A DNA stretch of 64,000 nucleotides. It comes from Alphaproteobacteria bacterium. GTDB lineage: Bacteria; Pseudomonadota; Alphaproteobacteria; Sphingomonadales; Emcibacteraceae. The translations under genes were made by a program, and so were the position numbers. Each line of letters begins with the position of its first letter. Position 1 is the first letter of the stretch. Below, in pieces: positions 1 through 9,669 of this stretch. The notes below the pieces were generated by a model, which worked only from the letters and a program-made list of their open reading frames with translations, ran no database searches and was not told where the DNA came from. Where the stretch lies: the NCBI GenBank assembly GCA_020446675.1, contig JAGREE010000013.1, forward strand, positions 47,304 to 111,303, written 5' to 3'.

Positions 1-2
1 TA

Positions 3-806
3 TTTATTTGCGGCTTAATTGTTATCTTTATTTTGCTTACTCAGGGTGATGCCGATTTATTTCAAATTTCTGTCGGGCTGTCTTTCATCGTCTGTATGGT
101 TTTTTACCGCAGAATGGCCGTCATAAGACGAGAGGCAAAAAGGGAGCTAATGCCGGCCCTTTGTCATAATATCGGCCTTGAATATCTAATGACACCCTCT
201 TCACATTTGATCGCACCATTTGATCAGCTTTCGATCATTCCGGGATATGATGAAAAAACGCTGGAAGATCAGATTTTCGGAAAAATTGAGGATGTCGATT
301 TTCAACTGTTCGAAGCAAAACTGATCACGGTAAGCAGAGATAGCAAGGGTCGAAGGACAACAACAACTGTTTTTAACGGTTTTCTGGTTCAGTTTAATTT
401 TCATAAAAATTTTAAGGGCCAAACCATTATTACCAAGGATCACACGGCAATCGGTAATTTTCTGACCGGCTGGACAAGATCCGGTGAGCGGGTGAAGCTG
501 GAGGACAGTGTTTTTGAAAGCGAGTTTGAAGTCTATTCCACAGACCAGGTGGAAGCACGGTATTTGCTGACCCCGACATTTATGGAACGACTTCTTGAAT
601 TTTCCCGCCTTCCCAATATAAAGCAGTTGCAACTGGCGTTTAAGGATGGCTCAATTTATATGGCGATCAAAAGAAGCGGAAATGCGTTTGAAGGGGGAAG
701 CTATAAACTTAATGATCCTGAACTGATAAAACAGAATATTAAAGACATTGCCCAGATATTTGATATGGTTACGGAATTGAAATTGACGCAGAATACCAGA
801 ATATAA
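3..806 (+). CDS. DUF3137-family membrane protein (5' end cut by window edge)
   Basis: The reading frame is open to the left edge, so the true start lies outside the window. The first visible in-frame residues are strongly hydrophobic (about 12 residues), then a short polar turn and a second hydrophobic stretch ending in YRR, giving a two-helix membrane anchor. The soluble remainder resembles DUF3137 proteins: it has the FESEFEVYSTDQVEARYLLT segment followed by an aromatic and acidic C-terminal part. The family has no established function. The next gene starts 13 bases downstream and could share its transcript. Family assignment is from memory of the motif; the truncation is read directly from the sequence. 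Confidence 0.75.
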   Translation, partial: FICGLIVIFILLTQGDADLFQISVGLSFIVCMVFYRRMAVIRREAKRELMPALCHNIGLEYLMTPSSHLIAPFDQLSIIPGYDEKTLEDQIFGKIEDVDFQLFEAKLITVSRDSKGRRTTTTVFNGFLVQFNFHKNFKGQTIITKDHTAIGNFLTGWTRSGERVKLEDSVFESEFEVYSTDQVEARYLLTPTFMERLLEFSRLPNIKQLQLAFKDGSIYMAIKRSGNAFEGGSYKLNDPELIKQNIKDIAQIFDMVTELKLTQNTRI

Positions 807-819
807 TCAGGAAACAATA

Positions 820-1953
820 ATGCTTAAATGCCAGAAAAACTTATTTGATATACCAGCCGACGTTACATATTTAAATGCCGCTTATATGGGGCCATTAACA
901 AAAGAAGCTGTCGAGATCGGAAAACGTGCTGTAGCCAGAAAAATGATGCCTTGGTCCATTGCTATAAGTGAATTTTTTGAGCTTCCAGACCGAATTTATG
1001 ATCTTACCGCAAAATTGATTGGCGCTCAGCCGGATGATATGGCAATTGTCCCATCCGTTTCCTATGGCATTGCGGTTGCTGCAAAAAATATTCCTGTTTC
1101 AGCAGGGCAGAAAATTATTGTACTGGCGGATCAGTTTCCATCAAATATTTATCCATGGCTCGTGCTGGCGGAAGAAAAAGGGGCTATCGTAGAAACAGTT
1201 GGCTGGCCTGAGAACGGCAACTGGACCGAGGCGCTGATCAACGCAATTGATAATAATACGGCGATTGTAGCAACAGCAAATGCCCACTGGACGAACGGAA
1301 CATTGATTGATCTGGTCGAAGTGAGTAAAAAAACGAAAAAAATGGGCGCTGCCCTGGTGCTTGATCTGTCGCAGACATTGGGGGTTATGCCATTTTCCGT
1401 TAAAGATGTTGATCCGGATTATATGGTGGTTGTGGGATATAAATGGCTGCTCGGTCCGTTTTCATTTGGGTATTTATATGTAGCCCCCCGAAACCAGAAT
1501 GGAAAACCGCTTGAGGAAAGCTGGATCGGCCGCAGAGATGCCCATGATTTTGCCCGTCTGGTTGATTATAAAGATGGTTATGAATCGGGTGCTCGCCGCT
1601 TTGATATGGGTGAAAAAAGCAACTTTATCCATGCGCCAATTGCGGCTTCTGTCCTTGAATATTTACTTGATCTGGGGGTGGAAAATATTGCCGGATATTT
1701 AAAAAGTCTTACAGATTATATAGCAGAACGCGCAACTGCCATTGGTTTAAATGTGGCGGGTGAAGAACAACGCGTGCCCAACTTAATCGGCATAAATTTT
1801 AAGGGTGGCGTGCCGGCCCATATTGCGCCGGCGCTTACAAAAAATAATATTTTTGTCAGTATACGTGGGGACAGCATCCGTGTCTCTCCGCATATTTATA
1901 ATGATAAAGCGGATATTGACCGTTTTTTTGATGTTTTGGAGAGTGAGCTTTAG
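820..1953 (+). CDS. Class V (NifS/isopenicillin-N-epimerase-like) PLP aminotransferase
   Basis: A 377-residue cytoplasmic protein of PLP fold-type I, class V. The N-terminal YLNAAYMGP motif is the usual start of this class, and VLDLSQTLG supplies the Asp that contacts the pyridine nitrogen. VVVGYKWLLGPFSFGYLY carries the Schiff-base Lys followed by the Gly-rich stretch. No persulfide-carrying Cys loop typical of IscS or SufS is evident, so a cysteine desulfurase role is not favoured; the closest general type is the kynureninase/epimerase-like branch. It sits 13 bases after the DUF3137 gene and 3 bases before the CYTH gene, so the three are probably one transcript. The substrate cannot be read from the sequence. 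Confidence 0.85.
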   Translation: MLKCQKNLFDIPADVTYLNAAYMGPLTKEAVEIGKRAVARKMMPWSIAISEFFELPDRIYDLTAKLIGAQPDDMAIVPSVSYGIAVAAKNIPVSAGQKIIVLADQFPSNIYPWLVLAEEKGAIVETVGWPENGNWTEALINAIDNNTAIVATANAHWTNGTLIDLVEVSKKTKKMGAALVLDLSQTLGVMPFSVKDVDPDYMVVVGYKWLLGPFSFGYLYVAPRNQNGKPLEESWIGRRDAHDFARLVDYKDGYESGARRFDMGEKSNFIHAPIAASVLEYLLDLGVENIAGYLKSLTDYIAERATAIGLNVAGEEQRVPNLIGINFKGGVPAHIAPALTKNNIFVSIRGDSIRVSPHIYNDKADIDRFFDVLESEL

Positions 1954-1956
1954 AAA

Positions 1957-2463
1957 ATGACTCTGGGCGTAGAAATTGAAAGAAAATTTTTAATCCGCAG
2001 GATGCCCGAACAGCAGCCTGAACGTATTTATAAAATCAGACAGGGCTATATTGCCCGTGAACGTGGCAATACTGTTCGTGTGCGTGAGCGGGATGATGAG
2101 TATATCCTGAGCATCAAAACCCAGAAATCAGGGCCAGGTCGTAATGAGCTGGAATTTAAAATCACAAAAGAAGAAGCGGACATCCTGTTTTCATCTATCA
2201 GTCATTATGCCATAATTAAAAAACGCGAAATATATAAAATTGATGGTGTGTCCTGGGAACTGGATATATTCGAAGGGGTTAATAAAGGTCTTATTATAGC
2301 AGAAGTGGAGCTTGTAACCGCCAATGACAAGATACCCCTTCCGAATTGGATTGGGCCGGAAGTTACATCCTTAAGTAAATTTTATAATGCCAATATTGCT
2401 GATATGCCCTTTGAAAGCTGGCGGATCAGTTATGAAGATCTTATAGAAAGATTATCTGAGTAA
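1957..2463 (+). CDS. CYTH-domain protein (inorganic triphosphatase/adenylate cyclase class IV-like)
   Basis: A 168-residue protein that is essentially one CYTH domain. The signature EIERKFLI lies at residues 6-13, and the alternating charged pairs VRVRERD and LEFKITKEEAD are the tunnel residues that bind triphosphate and metal. Bacterial homologues of this size mostly hydrolyse tripolyphosphate, and some make cAMP; sequence alone does not separate these. It begins 3 bases after the stop of the class V aminotransferase, pointing to translational coupling. The start is set by the ATG followed immediately by the conserved EIERKFL segment. Confidence 0.85.
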   Translation: MTLGVEIERKFLIRRMPEQQPERIYKIRQGYIARERGNTVRVRERDDEYILSIKTQKSGPGRNELEFKITKEEADILFSSISHYAIIKKREIYKIDGVSWELDIFEGVNKGLIIAEVELVTANDKIPLPNWIGPEVTSLSKFYNANIADMPFESWRISYEDLIERLSE

Positions 2464-2482
2464 GCTGATTTGCCATCAGGAT

Positions 2483-2980
2483 TTACTTGGCGGTTAGGAC
2501 TTCATAAGCGGCTTTGATCTGCTGAAATTTGATGGCGCTTTCTGCATCGCCCATATTGGTATCCGGATGGTAAAGTTTTACCAGACGGCGATAAGCTGAC
2601 TTAATTTCGACCATTGTTGCATCATTTTCAAGATCAAGAATTTCCAGGGCATCTGACCGGCGTTCTTCTTTACCATAAGTGGCCTCACCGCTCATGTAGG
2701 CACTGCTGCCTTTATAGCCTTTGGCGGTTCGCAGTTCTTCCTGGGCGCGTCTCATGGCCTCTTCTCTAGAAAGACCGTCAAAATAATTCCAGTTTTTGTT
2801 AAATTCGGCAGCATGGGACTGACAGAAATACCATTTGTCTTTGCTGTCGGGGGCTTTGGGGGCGGGGTAATCGCCAGGATTGTCACAGCCATCATAATCG
2901 CAAAGACGTACTGAAACCGGGTCTCGTTCCCTGTGATAATCTCCCCATTTGGGAAATGTCCATGATTTGGGTCGTGACAT
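2483..2980 (-). CDS. J-domain protein with N-terminal Cys motif (DnaJ-like co-chaperone)
   Basis: 165 residues. The C-terminal 60 residues form a J-domain: ALEILDLENDATMVEIKSAY followed by YRRLVKLYHPDTN with the invariant HPD tripeptide that stimulates DnaK. The N-terminal half holds spaced cysteines (LCDYDGCDNPG and later FCQSH), consistent with a small metal site. There is no G/F linker or substrate-binding domain, so this is a type III J-protein that probably targets DnaK to specific clients. An AAGGAT ribosome site lies about 6 bases before the ATG. It is convergent with the CYTH gene and divergent from the GNAT gene. Confidence 0.88.
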   Translation of the reverse strand: MSRPKSWTFPKWGDYHRERDPVSVRLCDYDGCDNPGDYPAPKAPDSKDKWYFCQSHAAEFNKNWNYFDGLSREEAMRRAQEELRTAKGYKGSSAYMSGEATYGKEERRSDALEILDLENDATMVEIKSAYRRLVKLYHPDTNMGDAESAIKFQQIKAAYEVLTAK

Positions 2981-3052
2981 TAATTCATCCTTGCATTAAA
3001 AAAGCATAACTAGCAGTTTTTAGGAATAATAAACAAGGATTAAATCGAAAAA

Positions 3053-3652
3053 ATGACGCCTAGCCATATCATTAGAGATGCCCGACTTGAAGAGGCAAGG
3101 GAACTGGCAGAGCTGGTTAATTATTCTGGATCAGGACCAAATACCAATGGTATTGATCTGGCCAATTGGTCTAATCAGGCAAAAAATGGGGAAGATCCAT
3201 TTGATATCGGTGCTGCAATTATCGCCAGTGATAAAGATTATTACACCTATAAAAATATGCGTGTTGTAGAGGCATCAGGTAAATTGGCGGCTGTCTCCAT
3301 GTCTTATGTTGCCTGGAAAAGAACGCCTGAGGAAATGGAAAAAATATCAAAGAATTTTCGTGTTTTTAAGGAACTTACCAACACTATTCCAGGGGAATAT
3401 TATCTTGATAGTCTGGCGGTTCATCCGAAGTTCAGAGGGTGCGGGTATGGTGAAGCGATACTCGTAGATACAGAAATTCTGGCAAAAGATAGAGGGTTTG
3501 ATGCTATTCATCTGCTTGTTTTTGATAATAATATTCCGGCAGTGAGAATGTATGAAAAAAACGGGTATCGATTACTGTGTAGTCGACCGGCTCCTATTGA
3601 TCCTGATATTCCGTACACCGGTAATGTATCACTTTATAAAAAAAACCTATAA
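3053..3652 (+). CDS. GNAT-family N-acetyltransferase
   Basis: A 199-residue GCN5-related acetyltransferase fold. The acetyl-CoA pyrophosphate loop is visible as VHPKFRGCGYGEAIL, the usual R/Q-x-x-G-x-G/A pattern, preceded by the beta-4 strand YYLDSLAV. The C-terminal half (FDNNIPAVRMYEKNGYR) is the typical GNAT end, where the helix packs against CoA. An AAGGAT site precedes the ATG at a longish spacing. The substrate is unknown. It ends right before the bidirectional hairpin shared with pckA, so it appears monocistronic. Confidence 0.85.
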   Translation: MTPSHIIRDARLEEARELAELVNYSGSGPNTNGIDLANWSNQAKNGEDPFDIGAAIIASDKDYYTYKNMRVVEASGKLAAVSMSYVAWKRTPEEMEKISKNFRVFKELTNTIPGEYYLDSLAVHPKFRGCGYGEAILVDTEILAKDRGFDAIHLLVFDNNIPAVRMYEKNGYRLLCSRPAPIDPDIPYTGNVSLYKKNL

Positions 3653-3656
3653 AAAA

Positions 3657-3681
3657 AGCCCCCGCAGGGATTGCGGGGGCT
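3657..3681 (-). terminator. Rho-independent terminator of pckA (bidirectional)
   Basis: A 10-bp perfect GC-rich stem (agcccccgca / tgcgggggct) with a 5-base loop lies between the convergent GNAT and pckA genes. It is followed by seven T on the minus strand and preceded by an A-rich run, so it can also serve the plus-strand gene. Confidence 0.9.
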
Positions 3682-3705
3682 AAAAATTATTCCATATTCA
3701 GATGG

Positions 3706-5310
3706 CTAGGCAATAGGACCAGCTGATCTTACGGCATCGTCCACATGCTCTTCATATTCAACAAAATTTTTCTTGAATAAGCCAACCAGATGGGCAGCCT
3801 GTTTATCATAAGCTGCGACATCAGCCCAAGTCCCCCGGGGGTCAAGAACGGCAGTGTCAACGCCGGGGCAACTTAAGGGCACTTCAAAGCCAAAATTCGG
3901 ATCAATGCGAAACGCGCCATTATTAAGTGACCCGTCAAGGGCAGCATGAAGGAGGGCACGTGTATATTTAATAGGCATTCTGCTTCCGACACCGTAAACG
4001 CCACCTGTCCAGCCTGTATTGACCAGCCAGCAGGTCACGTTGCCTTCTGCAATTTTTTTACGTAAAAGATTGCCATAAACCGATGGGTGGCGCGGCATAA
4101 AGGGTGCACCAAAACATGTGGAAAATGTTGCCTGCGGTTCTTTGCTTAAGCCTTTTTCCGTTCCGGCGACTTTTGCTGTATAGCCGGAAAGGAAATGATA
4201 CATGGCCTGTTCCGGGGTGAGCCTGGCGATCGGTGGCATAACACCAAAGGCATCGGCGGTCAGCATAATAACATTTTTTGGAACGGAGCCGGGGGCTCCT
4301 TCCGTTGTATTGGGAATTGAAGTGATAGGGTATGCAGCACGCGTATTTTCAGCAAGACGGTTATCATTCAGATCAATTTCGCGGGTGTCGGGATCATAGA
4401 TCACATTTTCAAGAACAGTGCCAAACATTGAAGTTGTTGCATAAATTTCCGGTTCCGCTTCCGCACTTAGATTAATAACTTTTGCATAGCAGCCACCCTC
4501 AAAGTTAAAGACGCTGTTATCTGACCAGCCATGTTCATCATCGCCAATGAGTTGGCGTTGCGGATCAGCGGAAAGGGTTGTTTTCCCTGTTCCGGAAAGG
4601 CCAAAGAAAATAGCCGTATCGCCATCTTTGCCGATATTGGCAGAACAATGCATTGGCAATATGCCTTCTTCGGGTAAAAGATAGTTAAGAATGGAAAAGA
4701 CGGACTTCTTAATTTCACCGGCGTAGGATGTCCCGGCAATCAGAACAAGTTTTCTGGCAATATTAATGGTGACAACAGTGCCAGAATTGGTCCCAACTTC
4801 TTTTGGGTCAACGACCAGTTCCGGTGCATGCAGAATTGTAAAGTCCGGTTTGAAACCTTTTAGATCTTCATTTTTTGGATTAACCAGAAGATTTCTGATG
4901 AAAAGGCTGTGCCATGGTGAGGGGCTTATGGTTCTGACAGAAATTCTGTGGGCAGGATCAGTTCCCCCGTATAAATCCTGAACATATAGATCACGTTCAT
5001 TAAGATAGGCAATTATCTTGGCTTCAACCTTATTGAAATTTTCTTCACTTATTGCCTTGTTGACTTTGCCCCACCAGATATTGTCCCGTGAAGAGGGTTC
5101 ATCGACCATAAATTTATCGTTTGCACTTCGTCCTGTGTGCTGTCCGGTTTCCACAACCAGTGCGCCACCTTTGCTTATATGCCCAAGGCCGGCTTTGATT
5201 GTGTGCTCATATAAAAGTTCGGTGCCAAAATTCCAGTAAATATTTTTGTCACTTTTAATCTTTTGGTTTTCTACGCCATTGGAGCTGACGTATTTCCCAA
5301 CGTTATTCAT
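3706..5310 (-). CDS. pckA: Phosphoenolpyruvate carboxykinase (ATP)
   Basis: Converts oxaloacetate plus ATP to phosphoenolpyruvate, the first committed step of gluconeogenesis; cytoplasmic. The 534-residue length is normal for the ATP-dependent enzyme. The kinase-1 P-loop [14 protein letters not shown] and the following GDDEHGWSD metal-binding segment are intact, as is the substrate region near [14 protein letters not shown]. The start is supported by an AGAGGAAG ribosome site before the ATG. It is transcribed away from chvI. In several alphaproteobacteria pckA is adjacent to chvI/chvG, and ChvI-type regulators influence carbon metabolism, so control from the shared 240-bp intergenic region is plausible. 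Confidence 0.97.
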   Translation of the reverse strand: MNNVGKYVSSNGVENQKIKSDKNIYWNFGTELLYEHTIKAGLGHISKGGALVVETGQHTGRSANDKFMVDEPSSRDNIWWGKVNKAISEENFNKVEAKIIAYLNERDLYVQDLYGGTDPAHRISVRTISPSPWHSLFIRNLLVNPKNEDLKGFKPDFTILHAPELVVDPKEVGTNSGTVVTINIARKLVLIAGTSYAGEIKKSVFSILNYLLPEEGILPMHCSANIGKDGDTAIFFGLSGTGKTTLSADPQRQLIGDDEHGWSDNSVFNFEGGCYAKVINLSAEAEPEIYATTSMFGTVLENVIYDPDTREIDLNDNRLAENTRAAYPITSIPNTTEGAPGSVPKNVIMLTADAFGVMPPIARLTPEQAMYHFLSGYTAKVAGTEKGLSKEPQATFSTCFGAPFMPRHPSVYGNLLRKKIAEGNVTCWLVNTGWTGGVYGVGSRMPIKYTRALLHAALDGSLNNGAFRIDPNFGFEVPLSCPGVDTAVLDPRGTWADVAAYDKQAAHLVGLFKKNFVEYEEHVDDAVRSAGPIA

Positions 5311-5444
5311 AATACTTCCTCTTCATCGAATTAATATAATTCAAATTATAAATTTTGTTTTATTCGGACTACAATTAATAAAGATTTTATCCTTAGTTGA
5401 GAAATAAATTTCGAATATTTTTCAAACTATTGATTTATAAGGGA

Positions 5445-5470
5445 AAAAGTGTCACATTTATGACACTTTT
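5445..5470. promoter_or_regulatory. 10-bp inverted repeat between pckA and chvI (candidate operator)
   Basis: A perfect palindrome aaaagtgtca-N6-tgacactttt sits in the AT-rich divergent region, about 80 bases before chvI and 135 bases before pckA. No T-run follows and no gene ends nearby, so it is not a terminator. It may bind a dimeric regulator; ChvI itself, as an OmpR-type protein, would more usually prefer direct repeats. A TATAAT-like hexamer occurs at 5513-5518 just before chvI. Confidence 0.5.
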
Positions 5471-5549
5471 ATAACGCAATTTTTTAAACTCATGCCATCA
5501 ATCGTGGTAATATATAATAAGATTCGTTCAAGAAAGGAAAAAAAACCAG

Positions 5550-6254
5550 ATGTCATCAGTAATAACTCTTGTCGATGATGATCAGAATATTCTGGCATCC
5601 GTAAGCATGGCCCTTGAAAGTGAGGGGTTTAAAGTTCGCACATATACGGATGGTGCCAGCGCGCTCGAAGGGATAACAAAAGATCCCGGTGATCTCGCCG
5701 TTCTTGATATTAAAATGCCACGAATGGATGGTATGGAACTGCTTCGTCGTCTGCGTGAGAAACAAAATCTGCCTGTTATATTTCTGACATCCAAGGATGA
5801 TGAAATTGATGAAATGCTTGGTCTTAAAATGGGGGCAGATGATTATATTAAGAAGCCATTTTCCCAACGTCTTCTGATTGAACGAATTAAAACAATTTTG
5901 CGTCGAATGGAGGCTATTAAAAAAGCAAAAACCGAAGATGAGGATGAATCAGGTGTCATAGTGAGGGGCCGTTTGAAAATTGATCCTGTCCGGCATATTT
6001 GCGACTGGGACGGGAAAGATGTGAAGCTTACGGTTACCGAATTTCTTATCCTGCAAGCCCTTGTTCAACATCCGGGACATGTTAAAAGCAGGGATCAGCT
6101 TATGGATGTTGCATATAATGACGATATCTATGTTGATGATCGAACCATTGACAGTCATATTAAACGCCTGAGAAAAAAATTCCGAAAAGTCGATGATACA
6201 TTCGATGGGATAGAGACACTATATGGTGTCGGATATAGGTATAGTGAGAGCTAA
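5550..6254 (+). CDS. chvI: OmpR-family response regulator ChvI
   Basis: Receiver plus winged-helix response regulator, 234 residues. The receiver has the acidic pocket LVDDD near residues 7-11, the phospho-acceptor Asp53 in [12 protein letters not shown], Thr in FLTSKDD, and Lys in YIKKPFS. The C-terminal domain (about residues 130-234) is a Trans_Reg_C winged helix ending in VGYRYSES. Identity as ChvI rests on this architecture plus the directly downstream ChvG-like kinase and hprK, an order conserved in alphaproteobacteria. The known role is response to envelope or acid stress and control of host association and metabolism genes. A GAAAGGAAAA site precedes the ATG. Confidence 0.92.
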   Translation: MSSVITLVDDDQNILASVSMALESEGFKVRTYTDGASALEGITKDPGDLAVLDIKMPRMDGMELLRRLREKQNLPVIFLTSKDDEIDEMLGLKMGADDYIKKPFSQRLLIERIKTILRRMEAIKKAKTEDEDESGVIVRGRLKIDPVRHICDWDGKDVKLTVTEFLILQALVQHPGHVKSRDQLMDVAYNDDIYVDDRTIDSHIKRLRKKFRKVDDTFDGIETLYGVGYRYSES

Positions 6255-7881
6255 TAAATATAAAATAAAAAGAACAAGAAGATTAATTTCGCCGCTGACG
6301 ATCCGTATTCTGGCGGTGAATCTTATTGCCCTGATTTTTCTTGGTGGCGGTGTTTTATATGTGGACCAGGTTCAGAATACCCTGATGCAATCCCGCATTG
6401 ATGAGTTAATAAAAGACGCTGAATTTATGGCCGGTGCCCTGGGGGAAACGGCGACTGATGATCCGGACACGACGGAGCTTCTGATTGAACCGGCGAAGAA
6501 TATCCTTATTCGGTTGGTTAATATCACCAAACTTCGCACCCGTTATTTTGCCATAAATAACGAATTGATGATTGATAGCCGCGATTTGAATATCAATAAT
6601 GTGGTTGTTGAAAATACTATGCCCAAGAAGCTTGGTATTCGCGATTTTTGGGAAATTATAAATAGGGAAGTTTATCTCGTTCTTGATAAAATTCAGAATA
6701 ATCGTGAAGGCCTTGAAATATATCATGAGCTTGAAGACGAAATGGCGACGGACTATCCGGAAGTTTTAACGGCACTTGCCGGTGAGGTGAGTAGCAGGGT
6801 CAGACGACTGGATGATCAGCGGGATATAATTACCGTTGCTGTGCCCGTACAACGTTTCCGCCGTGTTTTGGGTGCATTAATGTTATCAACCGATACCGGT
6901 GATATATATGCATCGGTGCAGGACGTTCGCCTGACCATCATTCAGATTTTTTGTGTGTCGCTTCTGATCACGCTCCTTTTGTCGTTGTTTCTTGCCAAAA
7001 CAATTGTGCGACCAATTTTAAAACTGGCCCATTCGGCTGATAATATCAGTCTTGGGGAAAAATCAAATATTCCCGATTTATCATCCAGAAATGATGAGAT
7101 TGGCGATCTTTCAAGATCACTTAAGGATATGACGGAAATACTTGCCAGACAGATTGATGCGGTTGCCAGTTTTGCGGCCGATGTTGCTCACGAGCTTAAA
7201 AATCCCCTGACCAGTATGCGTAGTGCTATTGAGACGATGGAATATGCTAAGACTGAAGAAAACAGACAGAAACTAAGGGCCATTATTAGTGATGATGTGA
7301 AACGGCTGGATCGGCTGATTACAGATATTTCAGACGTATCCAGGCTTGATGCTGAAATGTCCCATTCGATGATGCAGCAGGTCAATTTGACAGCTTTGCT
7401 TGAAACCATGATAGATATTTATCTGACCACGCAAAAAGATAACCTGCCGCATCTGCATCTGGATATTAAGCAACGCCGGTTTAAACTTCGTGACGGCAAT
7501 TCAGCCCCATATTTTGTTCTCGGGCTTGAAGGGCAGCTTGGCCAGGTGATTCGGAATTTGGTGGATAATGCGATCTCTTTTTCCCGCAAAGACGGCAATA
7601 TATGGATCAGAATGAAACGGCGGAATAATATGGTTGAAATTCTGGTAGAGGATGAGGGGATAGGTATACCTGAAGATAAACTGGAAAATATTTTTGACCG
7701 CTTTTATTCCGAGCGCCCCAAAGGGGAGGCTTTTGGCAAACATTCGGGTTTAGGTCTAAATATCTGCAAACAAGTGGTTGAAGCTCATGGCGGAGAAATA
7801 TATGCTGAAAACAGAATGGATGATGAAAAGAATATTATTGGTGCCCGCTTCGTTGTATTATTACCGCTTGCAGATAACTGA
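6223..7881 (+). CDS. chvG: Membrane sensor histidine kinase ChvG
   Basis: 552 residues. The first transmembrane helix lies near residues 25-48 and the second near 240-262, enclosing a periplasmic sensor of about 190 residues. A HAMP segment and a HisKA box follow: [15 protein letters not shown] with phospho-acceptor His323. The HATPase domain has the N-box [17 protein letters not shown] and SGLGLNI motifs. The start overlaps chvI by 32 bases; a GTG at 6244 is an alternative, but the upstream ATG has the better purine-rich site. In relatives the periplasmic inhibitor ExoR holds ChvG in check; no exoR is seen in the window. Confidence 0.9.
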   Translation: MVSDIGIVRANKYKIKRTRRLISPLTIRILAVNLIALIFLGGGVLYVDQVQNTLMQSRIDELIKDAEFMAGALGETATDDPDTTELLIEPAKNILIRLVNITKLRTRYFAINNELMIDSRDLNINNVVVENTMPKKLGIRDFWEIINREVYLVLDKIQNNREGLEIYHELEDEMATDYPEVLTALAGEVSSRVRRLDDQRDIITVAVPVQRFRRVLGALMLSTDTGDIYASVQDVRLTIIQIFCVSLLITLLLSLFLAKTIVRPILKLAHSADNISLGEKSNIPDLSSRNDEIGDLSRSLKDMTEILARQIDAVASFAADVAHELKNPLTSMRSAIETMEYAKTEENRQKLRAIISDDVKRLDRLITDISDVSRLDAEMSHSMMQQVNLTALLETMIDIYLTTQKDNLPHLHLDIKQRRFKLRDGNSAPYFVLGLEGQLGQVIRNLVDNAISFSRKDGNIWIRMKRRNNMVEILVEDEGIGIPEDKLENIFDRFYSERPKGEAFGKHSGLGLNICKQVVEAHGGEIYAENRMDDEKNIIGARFVVLLPLADN

Positions 7882-7892
7882 GGATTAAAGCC

Positions 7893-8300
7893 GTGACACT
7901 GCTTCATGCGTCCTGTGTTGAATTTGAAGGAAAAGGCATAATAATTTTTGGACCATCCGGATCGGGAAAGTCTGACCTGGCATTGCGGCTTATTGATAGT
8001 GGCGGCAGACTTGTATCAGATGATTATGTTAAAGTGGATGAAGATGGTGGCATTCTATATGCGCATCCGGCACCGAATATAGCGGGTATGATGGAAGTGC
8101 GTGGTGTCGGCCTAATTAAACTGGGGTATAAAAAATCGGCGAAGTTGAATCTGGCACTGGAACTTACACCGGAAAAGGAAATTGAACGGCTCCCAAAAGC
8201 CTTATTTTATGGGTTAAACGGCGCAAAAATTCCACTTTATAAAATTGATGCTTTTTCTGGATCCGCTATCGCAAAAATCAGGTTAATGTTAAAAATATGA
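7893..8300 (+). CDS. hprK: Short-form HPr kinase/phosphorylase
   Basis: 135 residues, the shortened alphaproteobacterial form consisting only of the catalytic domain without the N-terminal domain of the Firmicutes enzyme. The P-loop GPSGSGKSDLALRL lies near residues 19-32, and GRLVSDDYV supplies the acidic catalytic residues. It phosphorylates HPr on serine, and the HPr encoded 1.4 kb downstream keeps that serine. A GTG start is preceded by GAGGA at normal spacing, 11 bases after chvG, and the gene overlaps rapZ by 4 bases (ATGA), indicating translational coupling. In this group it is thought to tie PTS-Ntr phosphorylation to regulation rather than to sugar uptake. Confidence 0.92.
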   Translation: MTLLHASCVEFEGKGIIIFGPSGSGKSDLALRLIDSGGRLVSDDYVKVDEDGGILYAHPAPNIAGMMEVRGVGLIKLGYKKSAKLNLALELTPEKEIERLPKALFYGLNGAKIPLYKIDAFSGSAIAKIRLMLKI

Positions 8301-9190
8301 GTGAAATGAGAAAAAAAAGTAATATTTTAAATCTGCTGCTGATTACGGGTATGTCGGGAGCAGGAAAATCAACAGCCCTGTCAGTTCTCGAAGATCTTGA
8401 ATATGAGGCAATAGATAATCTGCCGATTAATCTGCTGCCCAGTCTTATTGATCTCGCAATGAAAAATGATCCTGATCACGCCAATCCTGCATTGGCAATT
8501 GGGGTTGATGCCAGAACACGGAATTTTCAGCCGGAAAACATCGTTAAAGTGCTTTCACGAATTAAAGAACAGGAAAGAATAGCAATCAAAATTCTTTATT
8601 TTGATAGTGGGGATGAGGTTTTATCTGCCCGGTTTTCAGAAACCCGCCGGCGCCATCCTTTGGCCAAGGACAGACCGGTAAGTGATGGAATTGCCCGTGA
8701 ACGACAAATGATGGAAGTCATTAAGGCGCAAAGCGATTATATTTTTGATACTTCAGAATATAGTATTCATGATCTGCGGCGCGTGCTTTCCCAGCATTTT
8801 GAACGGGGTCAGGATAAAGGGCTAAGTATTTCTGTAAGTTCATTTGCCTATCCTAAAGGACTGCCGCGTGATGCTGATCTGGTCTTTGACGTCAGATTTT
8901 TAAGGAACCCCCATTATGATGAAACTCTTAAAGCCAAAACCGGCCGCGAAGAGATTGTTGGTGAATATATCATGCGGGACCCGGTATTTAACAGCAGCTG
9001 GGATAAAATTTCTTCGCTGATCCTTACACTGCTGCCAGAGTATAAGAAAGAAGGCAAATCATACCTGACTATTTCATTCGGATGTACCGGCGGCAAACAT
9101 AGATCAGTATTTTTGGCTGAAAAACTTGGCGCATTATTGAAAGAAAAAAATTATCAAGTAAACATTCACCACCGTGAGCTTTCTTTGTAA
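8297..9190 (+). CDS. rapZ: RapZ/YvcJ-family nucleotide-binding protein
   Basis: 297 residues. The Walker A motif TGMSGAGKSTAL lies near residues 17-28, the mid region has the family-typical FSETRRRHPLA, and the C-terminal domain ends with the conserved SFGCTGGKHRSVFLAE segment (GCTGGxHRSV), which forms the metabolite/RNA-binding part of RapZ. In E. coli RapZ governs GlmS synthesis through small RNAs; in alphaproteobacteria its target is not established. It sits between hprK and the PTS genes, as in most related genomes. The start overlaps hprK by 4 bases. Confidence 0.94.
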   Translation: MSEMRKKSNILNLLLITGMSGAGKSTALSVLEDLEYEAIDNLPINLLPSLIDLAMKNDPDHANPALAIGVDARTRNFQPENIVKVLSRIKEQERIAIKILYFDSGDEVLSARFSETRRRHPLAKDRPVSDGIARERQMMEVIKAQSDYIFDTSEYSIHDLRRVLSQHFERGQDKGLSISVSSFAYPKGLPRDADLVFDVRFLRNPHYDETLKAKTGREEIVGEYIMRDPVFNSSWDKISSLILTLLPEYKKEGKSYLTISFGCTGGKHRSVFLAEKLGALLKEKNYQVNIHHRELSL

Positions 9191-9210
9191 AAGAGAATTG
9201 TTCTCTTTTA
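9188..9210 (+). terminator. Hairpin overlapping rapZ stop codon (possible attenuator/terminator)
   Basis: A perfect 10-bp inverted repeat taaaagagaa-ttg-ttctctttta overlaps the rapZ stop. The stem is AT-rich and the only T-run is inside the right arm, so it is at best a weak terminator. It could instead trim mRNA between rapZ and the PTS genes. Confidence 0.4.
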
Positions 9211-9258
9211 CAAGACGGATTATACTATGCATTCAGGACTAATAAAGAAGGTTAAATT

Positions 9259-9669
9259 ATGATTGGAATGGTTGTTGTTACCCATGGAAGGCTGGCTGAA
9301 GAATTTATTGCTGCGATGGAGCATGTGGTTGGCCCTCAGACAGCGCTTAAGGCAATTTCAATTGGGCCGGATGACGATATGGAACAACGGCGTCAGGATA
9401 TTGTTGATGCAGTGACCGAAGTTGAAGAAGGTGACGGGGTCATAATTCTTACTGATATGTTTGGTGGCACACCATCAAATCTTGCCATTTCGGTGATGGA
9501 TAGCAGCAAAGCGGAAGTGATCGCAGGTATTAATCTGCCTATGTTGATTAAGCTTGCCAGTGTTCGCTCAACACCATGCACTATGGAAGAAGCGGTTATA
9601 GCTGCGCAGGAATCGGGGCGTAAATATATCAATATTGCCTCTCATGTTTTATCCGGTGGTCAGGAATGA
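9259..9669 (+). CDS. PTS mannose-type EIIA component (PTS-Ntr branch)
   Basis: 136 residues forming one EIIA-Man domain. The phospho-acceptor His9 lies in MIGMVVVTHGRLAEEF, and the central GVIILTDMFGGTPSNLA motif is diagnostic of the mannose-family EIIA. No EIIB, EIIC or EIID partner is nearby, which is normal for alphaproteobacteria, where this EIIA acts as a regulatory phosphate acceptor from HPr rather than in sugar transport. It overlaps HPr by 4 bases and is preceded by an AAGAAGG site. Confidence 0.93.
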   Translation: MIGMVVVTHGRLAEEFIAAMEHVVGPQTALKAISIGPDDDMEQRRQDIVDAVTEVEEGDGVIILTDMFGGTPSNLAISVMDSSKAEVIAGINLPMLIKLASVRSTPCTMEEAVIAAQESGRKYINIASHVLSGGQE

